A stretch of DNA of 64,000 nucleotides from Manduca sexta. Its lineage: Eukaryota > Arthropoda > Insecta > Lepidoptera > Sphingidae. The stretch lies in contig NC_051130.1 of assembly GCF_014839805.1 (NCBI RefSeq), positions 9,300,001 through 9,364,000 on the forward strand, in the 5' to 3' direction. This document shows positions 10,816 to 22,047 of this stretch, piece by piece; positions within the stretch are counted from its first letter, which is position 1; each line of letters begins with the position of its first letter. The position numbers and the translations under genes are program-made. The notes under the pieces are model-generated. The model saw nothing but the letters and a program-made list of their open reading frames with translations, did not search any database and was not told the origin of the DNA.

Positions 10816-11654
10816 TTACTTGTTACACCTTTATGCTTTTACTCAAAGCAATGAGCATGAAATTTTGCACATACGTTATCAGGGGGACAAAAGGACGTAC
10901 AATACTTTAAAAAGCAATGCTCTAAAATCTGAATGAGGTAACTCGACCGAAGTACCACCAAGGTCTTACAGAAAACCAATATGAAATACTTATAAGTTTT
11001 ACTTTAGCGGCGTAAAGTTTGACGCCACTATTATATGACTCACGTGGTCAGGGACATTTCCGTTGCAAATACCTTAAACCTCTTCTTAATCCTTATCACT
11101 TACTTTTATGAGTGATGGCGCATTTATAATGCTTTAGAAATCGTGGATGATTGTGATTCGTGGATGTACGATATACCAAATACCTTACCTTTGTTTATAT
11201 TTTTGTTACTAAAACATAGCAAGGCATTCATTCAGGAATTTTGTATTTTTTTTCATTCAAGATGATAAGGTTGATTAATTATCTTGGCACGTAACACTGC
11301 TAATGCCTTGCAATAAAGCTTTATGACCTAATCACATGATAACCGACCAAGTATAAATTTGTGACTGACCATGAGTTCTGTATCATTTTATGTATAGAGC
11401 ATGATTGTTTGTCTTAAAAAAAATGAAGTAAGTATTGAATTTACAAATAATTTTTTTCCCTGTTGTATGTGTCCTTTAAATCTCCTGTCTTTGGTGCTGG
11501 TGAGTAAAGTGAAAGAAATAAATACAATATTTATAACAAACATACACAATGTATGAACACAATGTATAGACATATAAAACAAAAAATACTTAAAATTAAA
11601 TTAGCTACAAAATGAGCTCCAACTCAACATAATATAATGTTGTCAATAGTAGCA
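10816..11654. other. Intergenic, no gene seen
   Basis: AT-rich; only short frames without motifs. Confidence 0.4.
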
Positions 11655-11950
11655 CCGCGCAGGGACAGCTGTGGATGACAACTTAGACATTTCCATCGAA
11701 GAAAGACCGGAACCGTCTCTCGTGCGCCGAAGAGGGCCACCGCGGAGGTTTAGTTGGCATGGCGTGCATTGGGTTATATATATGGTTAGAGACTCGGCCC
11801 AGCGGTGGCCCAATTGCACCATCAAATCCTTGCGGTTTGACACCGGGTCGTAAGGAACGGTGACCCCAACATAACCGCCCAGTCGCCCCATGCGAAGGCT
11901 GGGTAGTGGTAAGGCATTTTCTCCACAAAACCAAAAAAAATAAGGGTTTT
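11655..11950. repeat. Fragment of a non-LTR-like repeat
   Basis: A GC-richer block containing GGCCACCGCGGAGGTTTAGT and ending TTTTCTCCACAAAACC plus an A run. The same ending is seen in the retroposed element at 42733-42938, and the internal GGCCACCG(C/T)GGAG motif recurs near 24690. The matching 3' end points to a LINE-mobilised family. Confidence 0.55.
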
Positions 11951-13349
11951 TTGGGAGATGAATAGCGAAATTCAAAAGAAGATCAGTACGATTCTAAAAT
12001 TGGACAGATTTTTCTTGCGTTTGCTTATATCTCTAAAATGATAATTACTGACCCACAAAGTAATAGTAGGACAGATATTTATTAGTGGCCAATGTATATA
12101 ACAATCTTTGTCAGCTGTTGTTCTCAAACTCAAAAATTTTAATGAAATAATATAACTTATTACAAACGGTATACTAAAAGATTACACAATTGATGCACAA
12201 TAAATGATTAAACACTTTTAACATTTCAATATTAAGCCGGTAATTCATTTTGTATCTGATATTTCGGTTAAAAATTGTTTCTTTTAATTGATTATTTAGG
12301 TATTTAATGATAATATATTTATAACTTAATTGATATCAATTATCTACTTTAAAGAAGTTCATAATCCCCTTATTCGTGCTTTAACAATACTGTTGTGGGA
12401 GTAGAGAAGGCAGTAAGTCAAGAAAGGCGGTTCTGCATTACATGGTTAACTAGACTATCTTATTGTTCTTACTGCTGTTAATCAAACAAGAAAATGCATT
12501 CATAATTTACGTAAATTTATAAAACCTAGATAGAAAGAAAGTTCGTTTAATGTATATTCTAAATCAGTAATAAAAAAATTAGTACCGCGGCAGAATAGAT
12601 GTATACATTTCAATAAAAATATTTACCTATATCTATAGAAATTGTGTATTTACTTACAATTATAATAATTTCAAGCCATTAATATCTCATTTATGAACGA
12701 CACTATACTGAGGAGCATAGCGTCGAATTTTTATAATATGATTTTGGACGGTGGTGGAAATAGTTGGGCCATTTGGTTCGGGAGCATCTATAGAATTCTC
12801 CAAGGTATCCCCAGCCTTTTGTAAGAGGCGACTAAATGGGAGTTAGAGGGAGTCGCATGTTGAGAAGTGGGGGACTGCTCACTCACTCTAATTAAGTGAT
12901 TATTGCTCGTCAGGCAATGCATCAAGTTTTTTACATAATAGAATAGGAACACTATATAGACTGCGTGGTCTATGGTTTATTCGATCCTTTTATGTATAAA
13001 ACTCAATTTGCTGGTAAAGTCAAAGTGGGTAGTATAAAAACAGATTTGTTTTGGTCATCGGAGATGAAAGTAGTGCCTAATGAGTAGTAGTGCAAATGTA
13101 ATGTGTTTCGATATTTGAGAAATAATATTGCAGTGTTTTTATTTGTCATAATAAGCGAGGCAAATACGCCGTTGTCGTCATCGACGAAAATAAACATAGA
13201 TAAAGAATGGCAATCTGCACAGATAGATCTTTTGCAGTCGTTTTTTTTATCGTGCAATTACAATTACTGATACATAATCCGCAGACAATACAGTAACCAT
13301 TATGTTACCCTCTTATGTAATAAGATGTTGAACGTCGTCAAAACCAGTT
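11951..13349. other. Intergenic with one degenerate repeat piece
   Basis: AT-rich. At about 12765-12905 there is a degenerate match to the 42733-42938 element (GTAAGAGGCGACTAA with a GGTATCCCC context). Otherwise I see nothing. Confidence 0.45.
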
Positions 13350-13365
13350 AAAGTGCATTCTGCAT

Positions 13366-13963
13366 ATCGGCCGGAGGACACGGTGGAGCATACGGTGGAG
13401 GTGTGCCCAGCTTGGGCTGAGCACCGCCGTGTTTTCACAACGGCCATCGGTGGCGGAGACCTCTCGCGTCGGGGCCTGGTAGAAGCCATGCTCCGGGGCG
13501 AGAGAGTGGGACGCAGTCACCTCCTTCTGCGAGGACGTGATGCTCGCAAAGGAGGTGGCGGAACGGATACGGCGCCAAAGCGCCCAACGTCCCATCCGCC
13601 ACGGCAGACGCACAAGACGCGGGCGTCGAACGTCTGCTGAGGATCGTCGGCCTCCGTAGGCGCGGACCGTCGGGTGACGAGCATTGGGTAGCTCGTCGCC
13701 CGAAACACCCCTAACGGCTCCGTGTGTACGGCGCGTAGTGTTCCACGCGCGCCTCGAAGAGCAGTGTCAGTATAATTTGCGGGGCCCTTTAGGGCCGGTG
13801 CCTGCCTAGGTCTCAATGCCACCGGATCTTGGACCTAGGCACATAGGCAAAGGATGGGAACACCGTAGGTTCTTAGTCAGTAACAGTCTGACACGCCCTC
13901 CCGCCCATCCCAAGGCGGGAGATAGTCAACTGACGATTTACCTACGTAAAAAAAAAAAAAAAA
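13366..13963 (+). mobile_element. 5'-truncated R1-clade LINE insertion
   Basis: A 598-bp GC-rich insert is flanked by an exact 15-bp duplication AAGTGCATTCTGCAT (13351-13365 and 13964-13978) and ends in an A tail of about 15. The first half encodes EDTVEHTVEVCPAWAEHRR, the conserved Cys/His region after the reverse transcriptase in R1-type LINEs. A frameshift near 13500 moves the rest (WDAVTSFCEDVMLAKEVAER, then a basic tail) to another frame. Duplication, poly(A) and 5' truncation together show target-primed retrotransposition. Confidence 0.88.
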
Positions 13964-13978
13964 AAGTGCATTCTGCAT

Positions 13979-15815
13979 TTGATTTTGATTTTATACGACA
14001 CAATTAGATATAAATATCATCATAATCATTCATAGGCACAGGATGTGCTCTGCTGTACTCTGGTCTACCCCAAACATTTCTAGACCAACCAGTTCAAAGC
14101 AGTCAGCATCCTACGACCTTTTAGCAATATATAAGTAATATATCCTGACTGTCCTAGCCGACCTTTTACAAATTTCTTAAGGAACTACAATTCAAAGAAG
14201 AAATTGGAGAAAGCTCCGTGGTTATACGTCTTTAATTTTCGTTCTTTGTTTCTAGTATACCTACCTGCTAATCAATGAGATATAGACTTGTACTGACGTA
14301 AATTGTGGTAAGAAATATTCCTCGAGACAATCTAAATTATCTTATAATATAGAAGCCCTGATTATATTCTGTTGGCGATATATTTGCAAAAGAATATATA
14401 TTCAAATAATTTTTCACGCACGCGGCGTTAAGTTACCAATATCTAGAATAAATGTCATTATTAATGTTTAGTATTAAGTATAATGTAACTTAGTGACAAC
14501 ATTATATAGAAATATAAACGCAATCATAACATATACTTCTCTTCCACAAAGATAATAATAAGAGTATGACTGATGGTAATGTAATGTAGTTTGATCAAAA
14601 CATTGACATATTTTAAACCGCAGAAAGCAAGAATGTACTGTGCTATTCCATCCTGTTGTTAAGTAAATACAGGTGATGGCAGAAACGTACCTACAGAAAA
14701 GGTAAATTTTGTGAGGGATTTTTCGATCTCTCTCTCTCTCTATGTTTGGTCTTCTACGGTTAAAAAAATAAAAAAATATTATGGTTAAAAATCCAGATCG
14801 AAAAATCCTTTCCAAGAAGTTTATTCTCAAAGGTTTATTTATCCTCTTCGTTTACGTGATTCTTCCAGAAATTTGGACATAACGTCATCTAAAAAAAAAC
14901 AGTAAACCAGTTAGGTCAATGGTTGAGTTTAAAATAATAACGTAAATTACTGCAAAAGCGGCGGCCGCAAAACTTCTGTTTGAAGTAGTAAATACCATCG
15001 CTGATAGCGTTATCGCTAAAATTATTGCACATTGTAAATTTATGACGATGAATTTAGGTAATTGCTTTTAAATCCATGCGTCATAAATAATGATAAATTT
15101 TATACGACGTGTAATAAGGTAGTAATAAGTAACTTCTGACGTCACATAATCTTCGGTAGCCAATTTCACAATAAATACTTGTTTTGAATAGAAATGGAAA
15201 ATGCTTTCTAAGCAGTCAGTTTTTTCCACGGTTTCGAAAAAAAAATGTTTTTTACCAATACGAAAATGAAAGGATTTTACCCAATGTCCAACAAACTTTC
15301 CGTGGGACAGTAGAAAGTACTAATACTGTTGGAATGGACGCTACAAAATATGCTTCTTTGGTTTCAACATCTAACTTCATAATATGATTAATATTACTTT
15401 TCTAATCATTCTGAATTTAATCCCTATCAGTCGGTAGGCCCCATGATCGTTCCTAGTTAGTTCTAGTCTCTTTCATCTACCATTATTTTTCTAATTCAAT
15501 CGATAGTCCTCTTGCAAAACAAAACACAACTGGACATAAATACTGCTTCTTGACGTCAGATTTAGATAAATCCCTGGCACCTACCCAGATGTATTCCCGC
15601 AAACAAGAGGTCTGGCTCATCTTGACTCGTAGCAGTAAATAATTGGGTCACACTCATCATGGTCCGTGGTATAATGCTTAACTAACAACGTGATGGTCTT
15701 AAATTACTACTTCAATCGCGATTGACTCCAAATACACTGCTTATTCTTATTAAGTTCCGGCTCACTCCGAATGTATGTGTTTGCTTGTTATCTTGTTATT
15801 TTCTTATAATATATG
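13979..15815. other. Intergenic, AT-rich
   Basis: No gene recognised. A short CT microsatellite lies near 14728. Confidence 0.45.
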
Positions 15816-15827
15816 GTGACTGCTTCA

Positions 15828-16110
15828 GTGACGTGCCTCAGTGGTTGTTATTTGTGCCGTACAAGTATGACTTCCGTCCTGGGGTCCTGGATTCGAATCC
15901 CAGGTCGGGCCAAAAATATTTGTGACTGGGTTTTTCCATCTTAAAAAATTGTCAGTCGCAGCTCGGAGTCAGGAAGTTGGTAGTATGATATCCCTGTGTC
16001 TCGGAAAGCACGTAAAGCATGTGTGTATTGTGCACACACTTGTGCACTTTGATCTCCGTTGAGATGTGGCCGTCGTAGCCGAAATTCTGCTAGGAGGGAT
16101 TCATTCATTC
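15828..16110 (+). repeat. tRNA-headed SINE, family S1
   Basis: The left end has an A-box-like TGCCTCAGTGGTTG and, about 50 bases on, a B-box-like GGATTCGAATCCCAGG, the internal RNA polymerase III promoter of a tRNA-derived SINE. A non-tRNA body follows (CAGCTCGGAGTCAGGAAGTT). Related copies are at 24783 (-), 28085 (-), 34090 (-) and 53143 (+). Confidence 0.75.
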
Positions 16111-16252
16111 ATTTTCTTATTAATAAACCTTTCATTAATGATATTTTGATAACCCTCACTTCCGTTGGGTGAAAGATAATAAATCAGAGATTAAAAGGAT
16201 TATTTTAAGGAAGTTATGTATTTTATCATCCTCATTTTATATTGCGTCTAGA

Positions 16253-16325
16253 GATAAAACTCTCGTATATAACGAAGAAATGTTTATCGGAAAAGCATAG
16301 TTTGTTTGTACGAGCAATCTAACAG
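16253..16325 (+). promoter_or_regulatory. Promoter and non-coding exon 1 of family gene 3
   Basis: AGATAA has its GATAA at 16253, TATATAA is at 16266, and an initiator-like GCATAGTTTG lies about 30 bases on (near 16296). Exon 1 ends at CAG before GTAACA (16326). The 5'UTR intron is only 80 bp and ends at TATTTTATTCAG (16405). Confidence 0.72.
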
Positions 16326-16409
16326 GTAACATACAAAACTATTTTAAAGAATTATTTAAAGTACTACTACTACGTAGGTATTAATTACTTCTCTATTTTA
16401 TTCAGCAGA

Positions 16410-17015
16410 ATGAAATTCCTGTTGAGCTTCGCCGCTGTGATCGCCGTGGCTTCGGCCGCCAAGCTTGGCGTGAGCCCCGTGCCCGCTGGCCCCGCCAGTC
16501 TCGTCGACGAGAATGGCAACCCCATCTCCGCTGATTTCGCCCCCATCAACATTGGACCCGCTATCATCGAGCACCCACCCAGCGCCGTCGGACCCGCCAT
16601 TATTGAGGCCGGAGACATCGCCGTCGGCCCCGCTATCATCGACTTCCCCCTCCCCGACGGTGGCGCCGCGTCCGCCCCCGTTGTGCCCGGCCCTGCTGCC
16701 GCCCCTGCTGCCGTCCCTGCCAGCTCTCCTCTCGTCCAGATCGTCGTGAACGTCAACGCTCCCGCTGGCGCCGGTCCCGTTGTCGATGCTGTTGCTGACA
16801 AGCCCATGGACATCATCGATGTCATGCCCGTTGTCGACCCCGTCCAGGTTGTGGACACCCCCATCGTGGTCGACCCCGTCCAGGTTGTAGATACCCCCAT
16901 CGTGGTCGACCCCGTGCAGGTCGTTGACCTCACCCCCGCCGTCATTGAGCCCGTCGCTGTCGGCACCCCTATCCTCCCTGTTCCCGCTATCAACCTCCCC
17001 GAGGAACTGAACTAA
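16410..17015 (+). CDS. Secreted Val/Pro-rich repeat protein, family gene 3
   Basis: A 201-residue protein, the shortest of the eight. Signal peptide of 16 residues ending IAVASA. It lacks the helical module of genes 1, 2 and 8. There are three GPAI motifs (NIGPAIIEH, AVGPAIIEAG, AVGPAIIDF), DFPLPDGGAASAPV, the same Pro/Ala linker and SSPLVQIVVNVNAPAG core as gene 1, two VVDTPIVVDPVQ repeats, then LTPAVIEPVAVG and INLPEELN. The core is almost identical in DNA to gene 1, including synonymous sites, which points to recent duplication or gene conversion. No Cys. AATAAA at 17061-17066. Convergent with gene 4, about 1.6 kb away. Function unknown. Confidence 0.9.
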   Translation: MKFLLSFAAVIAVASAAKLGVSPVPAGPASLVDENGNPISADFAPINIGPAIIEHPPSAVGPAIIEAGDIAVGPAIIDFPLPDGGAASAPVVPGPAAAPAAVPASSPLVQIVVNVNAPAGAGPVVDAVADKPMDIIDVMPVVDPVQVVDTPIVVDPVQVVDTPIVVDPVQVVDLTPAVIEPVAVGTPILPVPAINLPEELN

Positions 17016-17066
17016 ACTGATAAAAAATATTACAAATTATATTTCCATCTATGTCTGCCTAATAAA

Positions 17067-18523
17067 GAGTTCTCGTGGCTATAGAAATTTGTAAATACAT
17101 AATACTATGTGATTTAAAATATAAGGATTTTTATTAAACACTGTCATTGGAGTGTAGGTACCCTAACTAAGATCTTTACCTCAACTAATAATATATAATT
17201 AAATATAAGCGGGTAAAATAAATTTAACAATACAGAAGTCATTTTATTTTTATTAATACGTGAATAGGAATAATATATCTTACCTTAACCCATGTTAGAG
17301 GCTTGTTAAAATATTATTAAGACATTTCTTCATAAATTTAAGCTAGTAACGAAACAATCTAACCGCGCATTGCATGCAACGCTACTCAAAAGCCTTTGTA
17401 TGTTTTGAACATTAGAATTTATTATATTTATTAACTCAAAACTAACTTATAACCTGACCAGAAAAAAAAATCTTGCCATGTTGTGGTAAAATATGGCACT
17501 AATTTCTTGCATTCTGGTTTTCCTAAGCAGCGCTGTTTGAAACTAATGTTGCGGTGAGCATGACCAGAGCTTTGTTTTGGACTGGAATACTGCCGATAGC
17601 TTGACGGAAGTCGGCGTATTCTGCAGCACCGGTCTTTCGGTTGAACGCTTTAGGCGCTCCAATTCTAGCTTTGAACGACGATGCTAAGGGTACCCATAGT
17701 GGAGTACGAACCTCGGCTCAAAGCGGTCGCTGATAGTACCACGACGTAATCGATTAGGGAATGAGCGAATCCGCCTCATTTTACCTTTATAGTTTCAAAT
17801 GTTGTTTTGTTAATTATAATAGATGTCAGACGATAAAAGGCAATATAATTATAGCCTAAACTGGAAAATAAAAAACCTGCTTTATGGGTGAAAATTTAAG
17901 TTTTGCTTTTAAAATTTAACACTGCTAATACAATATTTTTTTTATTTTTCTCGTCGGGGCAGTATATTATATTATAAGGTATTACCTATATCAAATAGCT
18001 TTTGCTCGCGGGAAGCGTGAAAGAATATTTCGGGATAAAAAGTTCCGTTATGTATTTTCTCAGGGTAGAAGGAATAATATGTCCTTCCCAGGATCTTAAA
18101 CTATCTCCATACCTTTCTTCGAAATCCGTTTGGTAGTTTTTGTTTAATAAAATGGATAAATAATTAAAAAAATAATCGCTTTGTCTCTTACTTATAAGCA
18201 ATTTTGTGAGGGTATTACTCAGTCCATTTTGTGTCCATGGTACAAATATTTATAATTTAACTATAGTAACTTCTTTCTTCTAAGACAATTTGATTTCAGA
18301 CAAAAATACAGTAGGCCTACATAAAATTATGTAGGTATACATACACACCTACATAATATTCGTTTCCAATTATTCTCCTTCTATCCATCATCAGGCTAAA
18401 CTTAATGAATAGCATCATAATGCTAGGTATTAAATAGATTTAAGAATTAAATTAGATATATTTTGTAAAACTGGATTTGCTACAATAGCCGCAAGAAATA
18501 GACAGGTTAATTACATCACAGAT
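17067..18523. other. Spacer between convergent genes 3 and 4
   Basis: AT-rich. A moderately GC-rich stretch at about 17525-17770 may be an old repeat; no motif found. Confidence 0.4.
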
Positions 18524-18579
18524 TTTATTTTATAATATAAAATATTTTATACAAAAAATATGTATTTCAAGTCAAATCC

Positions 18580-19242
18580 TTAAGAACGGGCAAGGGGGTT
18601 TACGGGCTTAACAACAGGCATAACATCGATGATGTTGATGGGGTCAACCACGGGCATGACATCGACAATGTCGACGACTTCTACAGGCTCTACAACGGGG
18701 GTGAGGTCCACGAAATCAGCAGGGTCGACGACGGGCATAACATCAATGATGTCCATGGGCTTGTCAGCGACGGCATCGACAACGGGGCCGGCACCAGCGG
18801 GGGCCTTAACGTTGATGATGATCTGGACGAGGGGAGAGCTCTGAGAGCCGGCGGCAGGGCCGACGACGACGGAGTCGACGGGAGAAACCTCAACGGGGGC
18901 GGACACGGCGCCACCGTCGGGAAGGGGGAAGTCGATGATAGCGGGTCCAACAGCGATGTCTCCGGCCTCAACGATGGCAGGTCCGACGGAGATAGGGGAT
19001 TCACCGACGATAGCGGGTCCGATGGCGATGGGGGAAGGCTCAACGGGGGCAGACACGGCACCGCCGTCGGGGAAAGGGAAGTCGACGATAGCAGGGCCGA
19101 CAGCGATGTCTCCAGCGCCGATGATGGCGGGTCCAACGGAAGGTCCGTCAATGATAGCAGGCCCCACGGAGATAGGAGCGAAGCGTTTGGTAGGTACAGC
19201 GGTGGCCACGGCCACGAGGGCGGTTATCAACAGGAATTTCAT
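18580..19242 (-). CDS. Secreted Val/Pro-rich repeat protein, family gene 4
   Basis: A 220-residue protein with a 15-residue signal peptide (ends VAVATA). It carries six GPAI motifs, the most in the family, because the block GDIAVGPAI-DFP-PDGG-AVSAPVE occurs twice. The core is SSPLVQIIINVKAPAG and the following VVDAVADKPMDIIDVMPVVD is shared with gene 5. The tail differs from its relatives: it has DVMPVVDP-type repeats and no VVDTPIVVDPVQ unit, and ends VKPVNPLARS instead of LPEELN. An AATAAA lies on the minus strand at 18529-18524. The acceptor TTCATTGCAG sits five bases before the ATG. No Cys. Function unknown. Confidence 0.89.
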   Translation of the reverse strand: MKFLLITALVAVATAVPTKRFAPISVGPAIIDGPSVGPAIIGAGDIAVGPAIVDFPFPDGGAVSAPVEPSPIAIGPAIVGESPISVGPAIVEAGDIAVGPAIIDFPLPDGGAVSAPVEVSPVDSVVVGPAAGSQSSPLVQIIINVKAPAGAGPVVDAVADKPMDIIDVMPVVDPADFVDLTPVVEPVEVVDIVDVMPVVDPINIIDVMPVVKPVNPLARS

Positions 19243-19573
19243 ATTTACTGCAATGAAAAATGTGTTGTTAATGACAAATTATACTAACTAATATCAATCG
19301 TATCAAATAGACAGAACAGATATTTTCAGGGGTAGACAACAGGCAGGCAGCCGGTCATAAAAACTTTACAAAGTTACTCTGGCAACATGCTTTAAAAGGT
19401 GTTTTACCAAACTGAAATCTTAGTGAGATTAGAACATATTGAAGAAGAAAGCAGTCCAAATGTAGCATCAAAACCAGAACACCAAGCAGATGTTCACAGT
19501 TGTACCAAAAAGTCTATCTCCTAGATTAAATATTATTTTCACTTTTAATAAATCTTCAATAATTCCAACTCAC

Positions 19574-19647
19574 CTGGTATTTTACTCCTGTTTTGAAACT
19601 TTGTAATTGACGCCTCATTACTTCATGTTATATATGAAAACACTATC
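19574..19647 (-). promoter_or_regulatory. Promoter and non-coding exon 1 of family gene 4
   Basis: On the minus strand: TGATAG with its GATAG starting at 19647, TATATAA starting at 19634, and a weak initiator TCAATT near 19610. Exon 1 ends with ACCAG at 19574 before donor GTGAGT. The 5'UTR intron (19573-19248) is 326 bp. Confidence 0.68.
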
Positions 19648-19649
19648 AT

Positions 19650-20330
19650 CAACATTGGACACTATCGGAGTATCTTGAAAGGTACAATATTTTATTTTAC
19701 TACATAATTCATACGATTAATAAATTAAGTGATATATGTTAACAACAAATCTTTCAGATTACCAAAAAATATGATAAACTAGGTATTGGTCGCGTCTGCG
19801 TCTGCTATAAAAATCCTTACGGGTACTTTTCTGGGATAAAAGTAGGGAAATAGGGGTTCAATGCAAAAAAAGCAGACGGATTGCAAAAATACTGCAGAAT
19901 TTATTTATCCATCCGAAAGGACTTTAAATGTGAGTTTATCGCTCTATTTGTTTCAATATTACTATTATGCCTATAAAGTATAAATTCTTGCACCCAAAGC
20001 TTCAATTAGACGGCGCAATTTTCTCGCTGCACTCGTGCGATTTTTGAAAAGACATAATAAGTTGCCCCGTCTGAACATAATGGCGATGCAATTCATATTG
20101 ATAAGTGTGAATAGCCTCAAGAAACGTACCATAAAACACTCACTTCGTCTTACATAGGGTTGATTCGTCTTATTTTACATTAATCTTAGCACCTATATAT
20201 TAGATACGATGATTGCCTCAAGTAAAACTGCCGGTCATTTTCAGTTTCTTTATTACTGGCTGATGACCATGTAATTTTTGGAGCGCAGCTCGAGGGTAGA
20301 AATGAGCGCTTTATAATCGTTCGTGTACAT
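19650..20330. other. Intergenic, no gene seen
   Basis: AT-rich, with short fragments resembling the Helitron body (GGGATAAAAGTAGG) near 19835. Nothing else. Confidence 0.4.
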
Positions 20331-20359
20331 ACATATTACCTTACCTAGGCTGGAAAATC

Positions 20360-20625
20360 TGGGACCCAGTTCTGGCTACCAGACTTCAAGTCACTGTGCG
20401 CTCGTTCTGCGTGGATCGGACCGTCAACAGCTTAACATTTTTTAAACATTGTATAATTATATAATGCATGTACGTAGATATTGAAACTTTCACTTGCGGA
20501 TGTCCAACACCTCAGTCCGCCCAGTGACCATGAAGGCTACAAAGTCTTAGAAACGTCGGGAGAAATATAAATAACCTCGATAAAGTCCATAAATAGTTTT
20601 ATTTCAAAATTTACCTAAATTCATT
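20360..20625. repeat. Partial copy of the inverted-repeat element seen at 35655
   Basis: Matches the right half of the element at 35655-36300, with CTTCAAGTCACTGTGCGCTC, then CTCAGTCCGCCCAGTGACCA and GAAACGTCGGGAGAAA. Left end missing. Confidence 0.65.
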
Positions 20626-20796
20626 CAGCGATTGCTACATTTATAACAAACATTCAAACATCTTCACAAACTTTTAGATTAATAACAGTAAAACGTAAGA
20701 TAACATTAATAGGATTATGAAGATAAGATAATTCAATTAGCTGTATAACTACTTTGACATTTTGATTACCCCTCTGTGAAAGCGCACATTATCCAT

Positions 20797-21085
20797 TGGT
20801 AGGTTTCTCGCGTGAGTCCATATGGGTAGGTACTACCGCAATGTCTATATCCGCCGCCTAGCAACAGTGTATTACTGTGTTCCAGTTTGAAGGACATTGT
20901 AACTAGCGTAATTTCTGAGCATTATAAACGTAGATGTCTTAGGATGAGGCAGTTGAGCGCCACGCAGTACTTCGTGATCCTAAGTTGCGGATATTCCTAC
21001 TGTTTATAGGCGGTCGTATGGCTTACCACTAGACGAGCAGCAAGGTTCTGTCGTCAACATTCCATGGCAATAAAAATATAAAAAA
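20797..21085 (+). repeat. Interspersed repeat family A copy
   Basis: A degenerate family A copy with the poly-A/AATA-type 3' tail. It recognisably shares GTAGGTTTCTC, the GTGTTCCAGTTTGAAGGACA segment and TACTGTTTATAGGCGGTCGT. Confidence 0.75.
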
Positions 21086-21252
21086 AAAACAAAGTTTTTA
21101 AGTTTTTTATTAAGTAAATTAAGTTAATAAAATTTCGTCTTTACCACACGGGCCTGAACTTTACTACCACTTATGGGTACTTCGTCTGTTAAGTTGCTCA
21201 AATATAATCATATTGAATTAAGATATCGACTTGTAGAGGTATATACAAGATA

Positions 21253-21600
21253 GTGATGGTGGCCTACTGGTGGTAGGTCTCTCATATGTGTGAGTCCGCC
21301 TGGGTAGGGGGCACTGCAATGTCTATTTCTGCCGCCAAGCAGCAGTGTGTAGTCACTGTTGTGTTCCGGTTTGAAGGACATTGCAGCCAGCGTAACAACT
21401 GGACATAATGAGACTTAACATCTCATGTCTCAGAATTGTGAGCGCAGTGGAATACCAAACAATACTTTGTAATTCAAGGTGTTGGATGGTGTTTCTACTG
21501 TTTATCGGCGGTCGTATCACTTACCATAAGGCGAACGGTAAGCAGGTCTCGTCATTCAAGGCAATAAAAATAATAATAATAAAAGGAAATGTAGTAGAGG
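21253..21600 (+). repeat. Interspersed repeat family A copy, most complete
   Basis: Runs from GGTGGTAGGTCTCTCATATG to a tail with repeated AATAAT units. It defines the length (about 320 bp) and orientation of family A. A family B copy follows directly. Confidence 0.8.
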
Positions 21601-21607
21601 CAATTTT

Positions 21608-21862
21608 TTTTTTATTTACTGACTTGGCAAAGTGACCCCATACCACCAAATGGTAAGTGATGTGGGTTTCAATAGAATGTAGACTGATGAGAGATGATTA
21701 ACCGTCGACATTCGACACAATTATACCGGCCTGTTGGAACCATTTATAGACAGTCTGATACCGGAACGCGACACACTTATGTGGGTCCCTATGGCGGGTT
21801 TTAAGCCGTCTTGTACGGTTGTTGCTATTCGGGCGGATAGAAAACATATCCTACCACCACTG
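21608..21862 (+). repeat. Interspersed repeat family B copy
   Basis: Shares the CACAATTATACCGGCCTGTT and GTGGGTCCCTATGGCGGGTT segments with the other family B copies and ends at ATATCCTACCACC. Confidence 0.78.
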
Positions 21863-22047
21863 TGACCTAACGAATTAATTGTGCCTAAACGGCTTTAAAA
21901 CACCTTGAGTACTTTATATTTATATTTTATTATTATAGACATCTATATTACTAGAACAACTAGACAAGGGAGATAGTTTGTGATATATAAATCGGAAAAA
22001 GCAGAAGATAATCATATAAAAATGGGATTCTTTATGTTACATCTAAA

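Noticed and set aside
15828..15930. tRNA gene
   Set aside because: A and B boxes are present, but no cloverleaf with a proper anticodon arm can be drawn with confidence, and the copies carry SINE bodies.
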